Notes: a model not told the origin generated them from the sequence alone. Shown: positions 9,002 to 18,141, counted from the first letter of the stretch. The stretch: 64,000 bases of DNA from Rhizobiales bacterium SYSU XM002 (GCA_009846685.1 VWVY01000001.1:186001-250000); one strand, 5' to 3'. Program-made: numbers and translations.

Positions 9002-9991
9002 ATGGCACTTCTCGAAATCGATCAGCTCCAGACCCATTTCCGGACCCCGGACGGGATCAATCGCGCCGTGGATGGCGTGACCTTTTCCATCGGAGCCGGG
9101 CAGACGCTGGCCGTCGTTGGCGAGTCGGGCTGCGGCAAGTCCGTCACCGCGATGTCGATCCTGCGCCTCATCCCCGAGCCGCCGGGCAAAATGGCGGGCG
9201 CGATCCGCTTCCAGGGCCGCAACCTGCTCGATTGCACCCCGGACGAGATGCGCGCGATCCGCGGCAACGAGATCTCGATGATCTTCCAGGAGCCGATGAC
9301 CTCGCTCAATCCGGTGCTGACGATCGGTCGTCAGATCGGCGAGTCGCTCCAGTTGCATCAGAACCTCTCCAAGAAGGAGGCTCACGCCCGCGCGGTCGAG
9401 ATGCTGCGGCTCGTCGGCATTCCCGCGCCCGAGCGACGTGTCGACGAATACCCGCACCAGCTTTCCGGCGGCATGCGCCAACGCGTGATGATCGCCATCG
9501 CGCTTGCCTGTTCGCCGAAACTCCTGATCGCCGACGAGCCCACCACCGCGCTCGACGTGACCATTCAGGCACAGATCCTCGATCTGATGCGCGATCTGAA
9601 GGAACGAGTCGGGGCGGCGATCATGCTCATCACGCATGATCTTGGTGTTGTTGCCGAGGTGGCCGATCAGGTGGTGGTCATGTATGCCGGTCGCAAGGTC
9701 GAGGAAGCACCGGTGAAGCAGCTCTTCCGTGCGCCCAAGCACCCTTATACGCAAGGTCTGCTCGGCGCCGTGCCGCGCCTCGGCTCCTCGCAGACCGGCA
9801 CTACGACGCGCCTTGCCGAAATTCCCGGCCTTGTCCCCAGCCTCAAGAAACGCATCGAGGGCTGCGTCTTCGCCGGTCGCTGCCCGAAGGTCACGGACAT
9901 CTGCCGCAAGCATGCGCCGGGCCTCGAGGAAAAGGCGCCAGGCCAGATCGCGGCCTGTCACCATGCCGAGAAGGAGCTGGTTCCAGCATGA
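9002..9991 (+). CDS. ABC transporter ATP-binding protein, DppD-type
   Basis: A 329-residue nucleotide-binding subunit. Walker A is GESGCGKS, the Q-loop is in [10 protein letters not shown], the signature is LSGGMRQR, Walker B is [12 protein letters not shown], and the switch His is in LITHDLG. The C-terminal oligopeptide-transporter extension carries Cys residues ([18 protein letters not shown]) found in Dpp/Opp ATPases, where they can bind an Fe-S cluster. It overlaps the DppF-type gene by four bases (ATGA), consistent with a DppD-DppF heterodimer energising the permeases above. Confidence 0.93.
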   Translation: MALLEIDQLQTHFRTPDGINRAVDGVTFSIGAGQTLAVVGESGCGKSVTAMSILRLIPEPPGKMAGAIRFQGRNLLDCTPDEMRAIRGNEISMIFQEPMTSLNPVLTIGRQIGESLQLHQNLSKKEAHARAVEMLRLVGIPAPERRVDEYPHQLSGGMRQRVMIAIALACSPKLLIADEPTTALDVTIQAQILDLMRDLKERVGAAIMLITHDLGVVAEVADQVVVMYAGRKVEEAPVKQLFRAPKHPYTQGLLGAVPRLGSSQTGTTTRLAEIPGLVPSLKKRIEGCVFAGRCPKVTDICRKHAPGLEEKAPGQIAACHHAEKELVPA

Positions 9992-11025
9992 ATGCGCCCC
10001 ATCGCCACTCCGGCCCGGTGCTGGAGGTCAACGATCTCAAGAAGCACTTCGCGATCACCGGCGGATTTCTCTCCACGGTCGTCGGCCATGTCTACGCGGT
10101 CGACGGCGTTTCCTTCGCCATCGAGCGGGGCGAAACGCTCTCGCTTGTCGGCGAGAGCGGCTGCGGGAAATCGACCGTCGGCAAGGCGATCCTGCGCCTG
10201 TTCACGATCACCGATGGGCAGGTGGTGCTCAACGGCGAGCGGATCGACGAGTTGTCGGATGCCGCATTGCGCCCTCTTCGTCAGCGCATTCAGGTCGTGT
10301 TTCAGGACCCGTTTTCCTCGCTCAACCCCCGCATGCGCGTGCGCGACATTCTCGCCGAGCCGATCACCAACTTCGGGTTGGCGAAGAACAAGGGCGAGAT
10401 CGATGCACGGCTGGCAAAACTCATGGACAAGGTCGGCCTGCCGCGCGATGCGGTGGATCGCTGGCCGCATGAATTCTCCGGTGGCCAGCGCCAGCGCATC
10501 GGCATCGCTCGCGCGCTGGCGGCGGAGCCGGATATCATCATCTGCGACGAGGCGGTCTCCGCGCTCGATGTCTCGGTGAAGGCACAGATCGTCAATCTCC
10601 TGTGCGATCTCCAGCAGGAGCTTGGTCTCGCGCTGCTGTTCATCAGCCACGATCTCGCCATCGTCGAGCACATGACGCATCGCGTCGCGGTGATGTATCT
10701 CGGCAAGATCGTCGAGATCGGCACGCGCGACGCCATCTTCTCGGCGCCGATGCACCCGTATACGCAGGCGCTGCTTTCGGCCGTGCCGGTCCCGGACCCG
10801 GAGGCCTCGCGCGAGCGCATCCTTCTGACAGGCGACGTACCGAGCCCGATCAATCCGCCGAAAGGCTGCCGTTTCAACACGCGCTGTCCGCACGCCTTCG
10901 ACCGTTGCCGGAGCGAGGAGCCGAAACTGCGGATGATGGCCGAGAAGCACGAGGCGGCCTGCCACCTGCACGATCTGCCGGCGAGCGAGAACCCTGTTCG
11001 GAGAGAGTACAAAAACAATGGATGA
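9988..11025 (+). CDS. ABC transporter ATP-binding protein, DppF-type
   Basis: A 345-residue second ATPase subunit. Walker A is GESGCGKS, the Q-loop [10 protein letters not shown], the signature FSGGQRQR, Walker [13 protein letters not shown] and the switch His in FISHDLA. It has the C-terminal Cys-containing Dpp/Opp extension ([15 protein letters not shown]). It overlaps its partner (ATGA at 9988) and the next gene, diaminopropionate ammonia-lyase, by eight bases. That tight overlap ties the importer directly to the catabolic enzyme, arguing that the transported compound is, or yields, the lyase substrate. Confidence 0.93.
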   Translation: MNAPHRHSGPVLEVNDLKKHFAITGGFLSTVVGHVYAVDGVSFAIERGETLSLVGESGCGKSTVGKAILRLFTITDGQVVLNGERIDELSDAALRPLRQRIQVVFQDPFSSLNPRMRVRDILAEPITNFGLAKNKGEIDARLAKLMDKVGLPRDAVDRWPHEFSGGQRQRIGIARALAAEPDIIICDEAVSALDVSVKAQIVNLLCDLQQELGLALLFISHDLAIVEHMTHRVAVMYLGKIVEIGTRDAIFSAPMHPYTQALLSAVPVPDPEASRERILLTGDVPSPINPPKGCRFNTRCPHAFDRCRSEEPKLRMMAEKHEAACHLHDLPASENPVRREYKNNG

Positions 11026-12130
11026 TTTCGTCCTCAACCCCGCGCTCGAACGGGGAATGGCGTATGGCGAGGAACAGCGCGCGATCCTATCTCTGGCGAA
11101 GGCGCGGGAGGCCCGCGAGCACATCGCGCGGTGGGACGGCTATGGGGCGACACCGCTGCATGATCTCATCGAACTCGCTCATCGGCACCGTGTCGCTCAG
11201 GTTCTCTACAAGGATGAGGGCAAACGCTTCTCTCTCCGTAGTTTCAAGGCGCTCGGCGGGGCCTATGCGGTTGATCGTCTCGTGGCGAAGAACGGCGCGG
11301 CGGGCCTGACGGTCACCTGCGCGACCGACGGCAATCACGGTCGGGCTGTTGCCTGGGGGGCTGCGCGCGCTGGAGCAAAGGCTGTGATCTACGTTCATGA
11401 GGGCGTCAGTGAAGGTCGCGCGGAGGCGATCCGCTCGTTTGGAGCGACGGTGGTGCGTGAGGGCTCGAACTACGACGCCTCCGTCCGCGCCTCCACCGAG
11501 GCGGCAGCACGCAACGGCTGGGAGATTGTCTCGGATACCTCCTGGCCCGGTTACGAGGACGTTCCCCGTGATGTGATGCAGGGCTACGCCGTGCTGGCGA
11601 TGGAGGCGAGCGAACAGGGCGCGGATCCGACCCATATCTTTATTCAGGGCGGTGTCGGCGGTGTCGCCGCTGCGATGCTCTCCTACTATTGGGAGAAGTT
11701 CGGTGCCAACCGCCCGAAGCTGATCGTCGTCGAGCCGGACAAGGCCGCCTGCCTCTTCGAGAGTGCGAAGAGCCGTCGCGTTGAATTCGTCGAGGGTGAT
11801 CTCGATACCGTCATGGCCGGGCTTGCCTGTGGTGAGCCCTCGATCCTCGCGTGGCAACTGCTCGGCCCGGGTGCCGATGCCTTCATGACCGTAACGGATC
11901 AGGAGGCGATCGCCGCGATGCAACTGCTGGCGGAGTTCCATGTCGTCGGCGGAGAATCGGGCGTCGCGGGGCTGGCCGGCTTCCTCAAGGCGGCGGCGAA
12001 CCCGAATATCCGCACCGCGCTCGAACTCGATCCCACCTCACGCGTGCTGCTGATCGGCACCGAGGGCGCGACCGATCCTGCACTTTACACCGAATTCGTC
12101 GGCATGACGCCGGAGGAGATCGAGGCATGA
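11018..12130 (+). CDS. Diaminopropionate ammonia-lyase (PLP, fold type II)
   Basis: A 370-residue PLP enzyme resembling E. coli YgeX, which converts D- or L-2,3-diaminopropionate to pyruvate and two ammonia via 2-aminoacrylate. The PLP lysine is K77 in RFSLRSFKALGG, the characteristic motif of this family. TCATDGNHGRAVAW and the glycine loop QGGVGGVAAA follow. Length is slightly below YgeX (about 398). In E. coli ygeX lies with an M20 peptidase gene (ygeY) and a hydantoinase-like gene (hyuA); the present cluster has analogous partners. It overlaps the DppF gene and, by ATGA, the D-carbamoylase gene. Threonine/serine dehydratase is the alternative, less likely given the motif. Confidence 0.85.
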   Translation: MDDFVLNPALERGMAYGEEQRAILSLAKAREAREHIARWDGYGATPLHDLIELAHRHRVAQVLYKDEGKRFSLRSFKALGGAYAVDRLVAKNGAAGLTVTCATDGNHGRAVAWGAARAGAKAVIYVHEGVSEGRAEAIRSFGATVVREGSNYDASVRASTEAAARNGWEIVSDTSWPGYEDVPRDVMQGYAVLAMEASEQGADPTHIFIQGGVGGVAAAMLSYYWEKFGANRPKLIVVEPDKAACLFESAKSRRVEFVEGDLDTVMAGLACGEPSILAWQLLGPGADAFMTVTDQEAIAAMQLLAEFHVVGGESGVAGLAGFLKAAANPNIRTALELDPTSRVLLIGTEGATDPALYTEFVGMTPEEIEA

Positions 12131-13074
12131 GCCGTGTGATTACCGTCGGCGCCGCGCAGCTTGGTGCCATCCAGCGGGCCGACAGCCGGGCCAGGGTCGT
12201 CGCCCGCATGGTCGATCTTCTCAAGCAGGCAAGGTCCAACGGCTGCGATCTCGTCGCCTTCCCGGAACTCGCACTGACGACCTTCTTCCCGCGCTGGTTC
12301 ATGGAAGATCAGAGCGAGATCGACACCTTCTTCGAGCGCGAGATGCCCTCGAACGAAACCGCGCCTCTGTTCAACGCCGCGCACGAGTTCGGCATAGCCT
12401 TCTCGCTCGGCTTCGCGGAACTGACCGGGGAAGAAGGGCGCACCCGCCGCTTCAACACGCAGATCATCGTCGGCAAGGACGGGAAGATCATCGGCAAATA
12501 TCGCAAGATCCACCTGCCGGGGCACCGTGAGCACGAGCCTTGGCGTGCCTTCCAGCACTTGGAGAAGCGCTATTTTGAGGTCGGAAACCTCTCCTGGCCG
12601 GTCAACCGTGCGCCGGCGGATCTGCAATCCGGTCTGTTCGGTCAGATGATCTGCAACGACCGTCGCTGGCCGGAAAGCTACCGTGTGATGGGCCTTCAGG
12701 GCGTGGAGATGATCCTTCTCGGCTACAACACGCCCGTCCACAATCCACCGGCGCCCTCCCATGATCGCCTCGGTGACTTCCACAACCATCTCGTGATGCA
12801 GGCTGGCGCCTACCAGAACGCGACATGGGTCGTCGGCGTGGCCAAGTGCGGCGTCGAGGAGGGCTGCGAGATGATCGGTGGTTCCTGCATCGCCGCACCA
12901 ACCGGAGAGATCGTCGCGCAGGCGATCACCCGCGAGGACGAACTCGTTGTCGCACGCTGCGATCTCGATCTCGGCCAGAGCTACAAGAATTCCACCTTCA
13001 ATTTCGCCCGCCATCGCGAGCCGGACCAATACCGGATGATCGTCGAGCGCAAGGGCGCGATCCTCCCCGAATAG
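12127..13074 (+). CDS. Carbon-nitrogen hydrolase, N-carbamoyl-D-amino acid hydrolase-like
   Basis: A 315-residue nitrilase-superfamily enzyme. The Glu-Lys-Cys triad is E47 (FPELALTTFF), K127 (KYRKIHLPG) and C176 (GQMICNDRRWPE). The ICNDRRWPE block and near-identical triad positions are those of D-carbamoylases (E47/K127/C172 in the Agrobacterium enzyme), which release CO2, NH3 and a D-amino acid from N-carbamoyl-D-amino acids. It starts in an ATGA overlap with the diaminopropionate lyase gene. No classical hydantoinase lies beside it, although the deacetylase-type amidohydrolase downstream could play that part. Substrate is inferred from the family. Confidence 0.87.
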   Translation: MSRVITVGAAQLGAIQRADSRARVVARMVDLLKQARSNGCDLVAFPELALTTFFPRWFMEDQSEIDTFFEREMPSNETAPLFNAAHEFGIAFSLGFAELTGEEGRTRRFNTQIIVGKDGKIIGKYRKIHLPGHREHEPWRAFQHLEKRYFEVGNLSWPVNRAPADLQSGLFGQMICNDRRWPESYRVMGLQGVEMILLGYNTPVHNPPAPSHDRLGDFHNHLVMQAGAYQNATWVVGVAKCGVEEGCEMIGGSCIAAPTGEIVAQAITREDELVVARCDLDLGQSYKNSTFNFARHREPDQYRMIVERKGAILPE

Positions 13075-13093
13075 GCACCACAGGAGCCGGACA

Positions 13094-14254
13094 ATGCACG
13101 ATCTTATTCTGAAGGGTGGCCGGGTCATCGATCCGAGCCAGAAGCACGATGGCATCCTTGATGTTGCCTTCACCGGCGGCAAGGTATCCGGTTTCGGCAA
13201 GGACCTGAAGGGCGCAAAGGAAATCCGCGATGTTTCCGGCTACATCGTCACGCCGGGCCTGATCGACATGCACACGCATGTCTATTGGGGCGGCACTTCG
13301 CTCGGCATTGATGCGGACGAGTTCTGCCGCATGTCCGGCGTCACGACCTCGGTCGATACCGGTTCGGCGGGACCGGGCAACTGGCCCGGCTTCCGCAAGC
13401 ACGTGATCGAACACAGCCAGGCGCGCATCCTCGCCTATCTCCATGTTTCCCACGCCGGTATCTACGGTTTCGACCATCGCGTGATGGTGGGCGAGAGTGT
13501 CGATCTCAGGATGATGAACCCGATCGCCTGCGCCGAGGTGGCGGACGCCAACCGCGACATGATCGTCGGCATCAAGGTGCGCGTCGGCCTCCATGCCTCG
13601 GGCGAGCAGGGCACTGCGCCGCTCAACATCGCGCTTCAGGTCGCCGAGGAAGTCGGCATGCCGCTGATGTGTCATATCGACCATCCACCGCCTTCCTACG
13701 AGGAGGTGCTCGATATGCTCCGCCCCGGCGATGTGCTGACCCACGCCTTCCGCCCGTTCCCGAATGCGCCCGCGACCGCGCAGGGCACCGTGAAACCGGC
13801 GGTGCAGGCGGCGCGCAAACGTGGCGTGCTGTTCGACATTGGCCACGGCAAGGGGTCATTCTCGTTCAAGACGACGCGCGCGATGCTGGCCAACGGCTTC
13901 GAGCCGGATACGATCTCGTCCGACGTTCACGCGCTCTGCATCAACGGCCCGGCCTTCGATCAGGTGACGACCATGTCGAAGTTCCTCTGCATGGGGATGC
14001 CCCTTTACGATGTGGTGAAATGCTCGACCGTGAATGCAGGGTTGATGCTCAAGCGCCCGGAATATGGCTCGCTCAAGGTGGGTTCGCTCGGCGATGCAAC
14101 GATCCTCACCGTCAAGGAGGGTAAGTTCGATTACGTCGATGTGGTTGGTGAACATCTCATCGGAAATCAGAAGATTATTTCAGAAGGTGTTGTTCTTAAA
14201 GGAAAATGGTGGCATCCGAAACGTTCGTCCCGTTTCCCGAAGGTGAGCGCATGA
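13094..14254 (+). CDS. Amidohydrolase/deacetylase family metallohydrolase
   Basis: A 386-residue amidohydrolase-superfamily protein. It has the HxH metal pair (H60, H62 in GLIDMHTHV), a probable bridging lysine (K161 in VGIKVRVG), further ligands H194 and H217, and the catalytic Asp D277 in SSDVHAL. The sequence resembles the 'amidohydrolase/deacetylase' group that includes Atu3266 and EF0837, for which ester/amide deacetylation (acetyl-R-mandelate) has been reported, rather than dihydropyrimidinases. Here it may remove an acyl group from, or open a ring in, an imported amino-acid derivative. It follows the D-carbamoylase by 19 bases and overlaps the RidA-like gene (ATGA at 14251). Confidence 0.82.
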   Translation: MHDLILKGGRVIDPSQKHDGILDVAFTGGKVSGFGKDLKGAKEIRDVSGYIVTPGLIDMHTHVYWGGTSLGIDADEFCRMSGVTTSVDTGSAGPGNWPGFRKHVIEHSQARILAYLHVSHAGIYGFDHRVMVGESVDLRMMNPIACAEVADANRDMIVGIKVRVGLHASGEQGTAPLNIALQVAEEVGMPLMCHIDHPPPSYEEVLDMLRPGDVLTHAFRPFPNAPATAQGTVKPAVQAARKRGVLFDIGHGKGSFSFKTTRAMLANGFEPDTISSDVHALCINGPAFDQVTTMSKFLCMGMPLYDVVKCSTVNAGLMLKRPEYGSLKVGSLGDATILTVKEGKFDYVDVVGEHLIGNQKIISEGVVLKGKWWHPKRSSRFPKVSA

Positions 14255-14712
14255 CCCCCGAACAACGCCTCGAACAGCTTGGCATCGTGCTGCCGCCGGT
14301 CCCCGTGCCGGTCGCGAACTATGTGCCGTTCCGCTTTGCCGGCAACCTGCTCTATCTCTCCGGGCAGGGACCGAAGCGGGCAGACGGAACCTACCGCCAA
14401 GGACGGCTCGGCAAGGATATCTCGGTTGAAGACGCCTATCAGGAAGCGCGTCTCACCGGCCTGCAATTGCTGGCGACCGCCAAGGCTGCGCTTGGCGAAC
14501 TTTCCCGTATCGAAGCGACGATCAAGCTCCTCGGCATGGTCAACGCCGAGCCTGAATTCTCCGATCATCCCAAGGTCATCAACGGCTGCTCGGACCTCTT
14601 CGTGGAGGTGCTGGGCGAAGCGGGGCGGCATGCGCGCTCGGCGGTCGGCATGGGCTCGCTCCCCAACCGCATGGCGGTCGAGATCGAAGCGATCTTTCTG
14701 GTGAAACCATGA
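14251..14712 (+). CDS. RidA/YjgF/UK114-family protein
   Basis: A 153-residue member of the longer RidA subgroup, marked by the N-terminal 'LGIVLPPVPVPVANYVP' segment, the core LLYLSGQGP and the end GSLPNRMAVEIEAIFLV. Classical RidA hydrolyses reactive enamine/imine intermediates released by PLP dehydratases. Its position between a 2-aminoacrylate-forming lyase and a putative D-serine dehydratase/aldolase fits that detoxifying role exactly. ATG 14251 in the ATGA overlap is chosen over an upstream in-frame ATG at 14206 inside the previous gene. Its own stop overlaps the next gene by four bases. Whether this subgroup keeps deaminase activity is not certain. Confidence 0.85.
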   Translation: MTPEQRLEQLGIVLPPVPVPVANYVPFRFAGNLLYLSGQGPKRADGTYRQGRLGKDISVEDAYQEARLTGLQLLATAKAALGELSRIEATIKLLGMVNAEPEFSDHPKVINGCSDLFVEVLGEAGRHARSAVGMGSLPNRMAVEIEAIFLVKP

Positions 14713-15788
14713 CGGAGTTGAAATCCCGCATCGCCCGCGAGATCGGCACGCCGGCGCTGGTCGTCGATATGGATGTCGTCGAGCGTAATATCGCCAGGAC
14801 ACAGGCGCTCTGCGACGCGGCGGGCGTGGCCAATCGCCCGCACATCAAGACTCATAAATCCGTCGAGTTGATGCGGATGCAACTCGCCGCCGGCGCCAAG
14901 GGTATCACCTGCCAGAAACTCGGTGAGGCCGAAGTGATGGCGGACGGCGGTGCCGACGACATCTTCATCTCCTACAACCTCCTCGGCGAGGAGAAGATGA
15001 GCAGGCTCGCCGCGCTGATGGGCAGGGTGACGATGCGCGTTGCCGCCGATAATCCGACTGTGGTGGAGCATCTCTCCCGTGCGGCGGCGCAGGCGGGACG
15101 CGACCTTCTCGTTCGTGTCGAATGCGATACGGGGCGGAAGCGGGCAGGGGTTGAAACCGCCGCCGAAGCGATCGCGCTCGCGAAGCTGATCGTCGCAACG
15201 CCGGGGCTGACCTTCGACGGCCTCATGCTCTATCCGCCGGAGGACGCCGCGGCCGTGACCAACAAATTCGTCGAGGAGGTGCGGGCCGCTCTGGCCGAAG
15301 CGGGCATCGGCATTCCCTCGATCTCGACCGGGGGCACGCCGAACCTTCTGAACCTCGGCCAGATCGCGGGGGCGACCGAGCATCGCGCCGGTACCTCGAT
15401 CTTCAACGATCGCATGATGATGGCGGCTGGCTATGCGCAGGAAGCGGAATGCGCCTTGCAGGTCTACACGACCGTTGTCAGCCGGGGCGCGCCGGAACGC
15501 GGCATTCTCGACGCCGGCTCGAAAACGCTGACCACCGAGACAGGCTGGGGCCTCAAGGGGCACGGTCTCATTCTAGAGCATCCAGAGGCTGAGGTCGCGC
15601 GCTTTTCCGAGGAGCACGGCATTCTCGATCTCGCGCGCTGCAACGACCGGCCGAAGGTGGGCGATGTGGTGCGCGTCATCCCCAACCACATCTGCCCGGT
15701 CGTCAATGTTGTGGGAACGCTCGTTTTCGTTCGTGGCGGTGAGATCCTCGGCACGAGCGATGTCGAGGCGCGCGGCAAATTGACCTGA
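14709..15788 (+). CDS. D-threonine aldolase/D-serine dehydratase family PLP enzyme (fold type III)
   Basis: A 359-residue alanine-racemase-fold enzyme. The PLP lysine is K47 in RPHIKTHKS, and the STGGTPN phosphate-binding loop lies at 206-212. A metal pair H327-x-C329 is seen in IPNHICPVVN. Known D-threonine aldolases use His-x-Asp, whereas eukaryotic-type D-serine dehydratase and D-threo-3-hydroxyaspartate dehydratase use His-x-Cys, so a dehydratase making pyruvate or oxaloacetate plus ammonia is at least as likely as the aldolase usually named for this family. It is last in the catabolic cluster, overlapping the RidA-like gene by ATGA. It ends one base before the convergent acetyltransferase gene. 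Confidence 0.83.
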   Translation: MTELKSRIAREIGTPALVVDMDVVERNIARTQALCDAAGVANRPHIKTHKSVELMRMQLAAGAKGITCQKLGEAEVMADGGADDIFISYNLLGEEKMSRLAALMGRVTMRVAADNPTVVEHLSRAAAQAGRDLLVRVECDTGRKRAGVETAAEAIALAKLIVATPGLTFDGLMLYPPEDAAAVTNKFVEEVRAALAEAGIGIPSISTGGTPNLLNLGQIAGATEHRAGTSIFNDRMMMAAGYAQEAECALQVYTTVVSRGAPERGILDAGSKTLTTETGWGLKGHGLILEHPEAEVARFSEEHGILDLARCNDRPKVGDVVRVIPNHICPVVNVVGTLVFVRGGEILGTSDVEARGKLT

Positions 15789-16916
15789 TCAGGCGGCTTT
15801 CCCGCGTCGCCAAGCGATGGCACGACGGGCTGCCTGTTCGAGCGCCGGGCGGCGTTTCACGTAAGCCTTGGCTTCGTGGATCGCTTTGCGCGGTAGGCCG
15901 AGCAGCGAGAGCGCCACTGTCGCGTCGAAGAGGGGGATGCGTTCGAGATGGAAGCGGCGCTTGTACGCGTAATCGCCGATTCCGAAGTCGATGTGCCGGT
16001 AACCCTCGGCGTGCATCGCGGCCATGGTCCGCTCGATCACGAGGCGACCGGGCGAGCAGTTCGACCATTCGCCGCCCGCCGTCGCGATCCGCACCATTGT
16101 GTAACGCGGCATGGAGGCGATGCAGTAGAGCGCAGCGACGAAGTCCTCACCGGCCTTGAGCGCGGTGACGATAACCTCGCCGCGCTCGATGCCGCCATTC
16201 ACAAGTGCGCGGTAAAGGTCGCGATAGGCAGGACGGTCGAGCAAGTATTCGTAGCCGACCTCGTTGGATCGGGCGTTCTGCATCGTCTCCAGCCAGTCGA
16301 GGATGGTGCGGCCTTCGGTGGCGTTCCGGGCGCGAACGAAGCGTGCGCCCTCGGTCTGGGCGGTGAAGACGCGCCAGAACCGGCCCAGCTCCTTGCGGTC
16401 ATGGCGCGGGAGGGCGCGCAGCCATTCCTCGTATTCCTCGCCGAGGATGACCTGACCGCCACTCAGATGCGAGGGATGCCCGCCGAGCGCGAGTAACAGC
16501 GGATTGGCGCGGCCTGCGACGGCTTCCGGCATTTTTTCGAAAACGGCAAGATCGGCCTGCGGCAGTACAGCACGCACCGCGGCCCAAGCTGCGCGCGCCT
16601 CATCCGGCCCAGCAGGCACGGCGGGGCCGAGCAGCGGCATGGCGTAATCGGAAACGCCGAGGTCGGCGAAACCAATCATGCTCTGGCGGCCGCGCCGATC
16701 GAGCACGAGTGGCAGGCCCATGACAGGTTCGCCCGTCAGCGCATCCTCGACGTCCACGAGCACGGGACTAACATCCGCCGCCGAGCCGAGGTGTCGATAC
16801 CATTCCCTCAGCCAATGCGATGACTGGAACGGCGTCGCGCCCGGGTCGAGCGCGGCCCACCGGGCGAGGAATTCGTCCGGCGTGGCAACGAGGCGGGCGC
16901 GATAGGATCGGGTCAT
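15789..16916 (-). CDS. GNAT-superfamily acetyltransferase (BioF2/CelD-like)
   Basis: A 375-residue protein of the BioF2-like acetyltransferase domain type (Acetyltransf_6), seen in proteins linked to polysaccharide or peptidoglycan-precursor modification. The N-terminal 'PFQSSHWLREWYRHLG' and the C-terminal block with 'VAALYCIASMPRYTMV' and 'HIDFGIGDYAYKRRFH' are typical. No signal peptide or membrane helix is evident; it ends in a basic tail. It lies 19 bases downstream of the cupin-like gene on the same strand and is probably cotranscribed. Acceptor substrate unknown. Confidence 0.75.
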   Translation of the reverse strand: MTRSYRARLVATPDEFLARWAALDPGATPFQSSHWLREWYRHLGSAADVSPVLVDVEDALTGEPVMGLPLVLDRRGRQSMIGFADLGVSDYAMPLLGPAVPAGPDEARAAWAAVRAVLPQADLAVFEKMPEAVAGRANPLLLALGGHPSHLSGGQVILGEEYEEWLRALPRHDRKELGRFWRVFTAQTEGARFVRARNATEGRTILDWLETMQNARSNEVGYEYLLDRPAYRDLYRALVNGGIERGEVIVTALKAGEDFVAALYCIASMPRYTMVRIATAGGEWSNCSPGRLVIERTMAAMHAEGYRHIDFGIGDYAYKRRFHLERIPLFDATVALSLLGLPRKAIHEAKAYVKRRPALEQAARRAIAWRRGKAA

Positions 16917-16935
16917 GGGCGGTTTCCTGCCGGGT

Positions 16936-17874
16936 TCAGCGGGTATAGGCCGGAATATCCTGGATGATCCCCGGCTGCGATTTCACCAACTTGAAATCGA
17001 TCGGTCGGCGGGTTCGGCGAGCACGCTTCACCCACGGTGAACGGCGGGCGAGCGCCTGCAGCGCGGCCTTGGCGACATATTCCGGGCCGGTGATCCGACG
17101 TGAGCGTGGCGTCCAGCCGAAGAGATTGCGCAACACGCCATTGGCCATCGTGATCTGCTGGGAGCGCTTGATATCGGCCGTCCAGTGCTCGGAAGTCATG
17201 GAGATGTTGAGGCAATCGTGGTTCTCGACGCGGTGTGGCGCGTTGAGCGGCCACGTCATCATCTGGCCGGGTTCGAGATCGACGATCATCGCTTCGCGGT
17301 CGTAGGTCGGGTCGTATCCCATGTTGACCTCGATACCGTAGAGCGCGATCCGCTCCAGTTCTGCCTGCGGCAGGAAGGGCTCCTGCGCCGGGTAGAGATA
17401 GAGGCGCTTGCGCCCCGCGATCTGCCACAGCGACTGGCCCGGCAGGTCGGAATGATACGGCACGGAGGCGTTGGGCGAGGAGATAAGGATGCCCATCGTC
17501 CGGTCATAGGTCTCGAAATCGGGCATGTAACCTTGCAGTTCGGCAAAAATGCCGTCGATCAAATCGCGATAGCAGCTGTCGACCTCCGGCACATTGCGCA
17601 GATTGAGCCACAGCTTGCCGGCGGCGATGGCCTCGATGACCTCCCCGCCGGAGAGTTCGCCAATCTCGCCTTCGCGCCACACGCGGGTCTTGTCGGCGCG
17701 GTGGCTGACATGGACGAGCGCGTGATGGTCGAGGGGGTAGGTTTCGATCAGCCGCGCCAGATTCTCACGGGAGAAAAGCGGGTTGCGATCAAGATTGTGT
17801 TGAGCCAGCACCGGGCGCGTGCGCCAGCCGGCGGAAAGCTCGTCGGTCCAGTTCTCGAAAACCGTGTTCGTCAT
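16936..17874 (-). CDS. JmjC/cupin-like Fe(II)/2-oxoglutarate-type oxygenase
   Basis: A 312-residue protein with a double-stranded beta-helix signature: HxD at H141/D143 (VPYHSDLPGQ) and a distal His H214 (NAPHRVEN), a 2-His-1-carboxylate iron site like those of JmjC and cupin-8 hydroxylases. GRKRLYLYP between them is typical of the fold. ATG at 17874 is preferred over 17883, because GAGG then sits nine bases upstream. A longer hydrophobic N-terminal extension has no support. It is followed by the acetyltransferase gene and lies divergent to maf across an AT-rich gap. The substrate (protein, lipid or small molecule) is unknown. Confidence 0.7.
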   Translation of the reverse strand: MTNTVFENWTDELSAGWRTRPVLAQHNLDRNPLFSRENLARLIETYPLDHHALVHVSHRADKTRVWREGEIGELSGGEVIEAIAAGKLWLNLRNVPEVDSCYRDLIDGIFAELQGYMPDFETYDRTMGILISSPNASVPYHSDLPGQSLWQIAGRKRLYLYPAQEPFLPQAELERIALYGIEVNMGYDPTYDREAMIVDLEPGQMMTWPLNAPHRVENHDCLNISMTSEHWTADIKRSQQITMANGVLRNLFGWTPRSRRITGPEYVAKAALQALARRSPWVKRARRTRRPIDFKLVKSQPGIIQDIPAYTR

Positions 17875-18141
17875 AAGAGACATCCTCGAATACTGCGCTT
17901 GAAGCAAGAAGAATAAGGCTAGGTGTCGCGAACGGCAAAAGAATAATAAAAATGAGCACATTCAAAGTAAATAAAACAGATCTGCATGACTATTTATTAT
18001 TTCATGTTAATGAAATATTTACATATAAATTCATGGTTTACGGGTGCGTCGAAAAGGAGCGACGCGCCCTGCGCGGAAGGGCTGTTGTGCGGGAACGGTC
18101 GTCCCGCTAGAAGCGAGGGCAGGGTTCCCGGAGGGTGGTTC
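17875..18141. other. AT-rich divergent intergenic region with two dyads
   Basis: This 267-base gap separates the minus-strand oxygenase gene from maf. The part from about 17930 to 18040 is far richer in A+T than its surroundings and probably holds the divergent promoters. It contains an 8-bp inverted repeat TATTTCAT-GTTA-ATGAAATA (17998-18017) and a GC stem GCGTCG/CGACGC (18046-18051 with 18060-18065). No coding sequence is convincing. The infA gene often found before maf in related bacteria is not here. Confidence 0.5.

Noticed and set aside
2628-14254. Reading the cluster as a standard hydantoin (hyuH-hyuC) or reductive pyrimidine pathway
   Set aside because: No hydantoin racemase, dihydropyrimidine dehydrogenase or typical dihydropyrimidinase is present; the amidohydrolase at 13094 resembles the deacetylase group instead.
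17875-17961. N-terminal extension of the cupin-like oxygenase with a hydrophobic start
   Set aside because: The extension lies in the AT-rich gap and lacks a ribosome-binding site, whereas 17874 has GAGG at good distance; the fold needs no membrane anchor.
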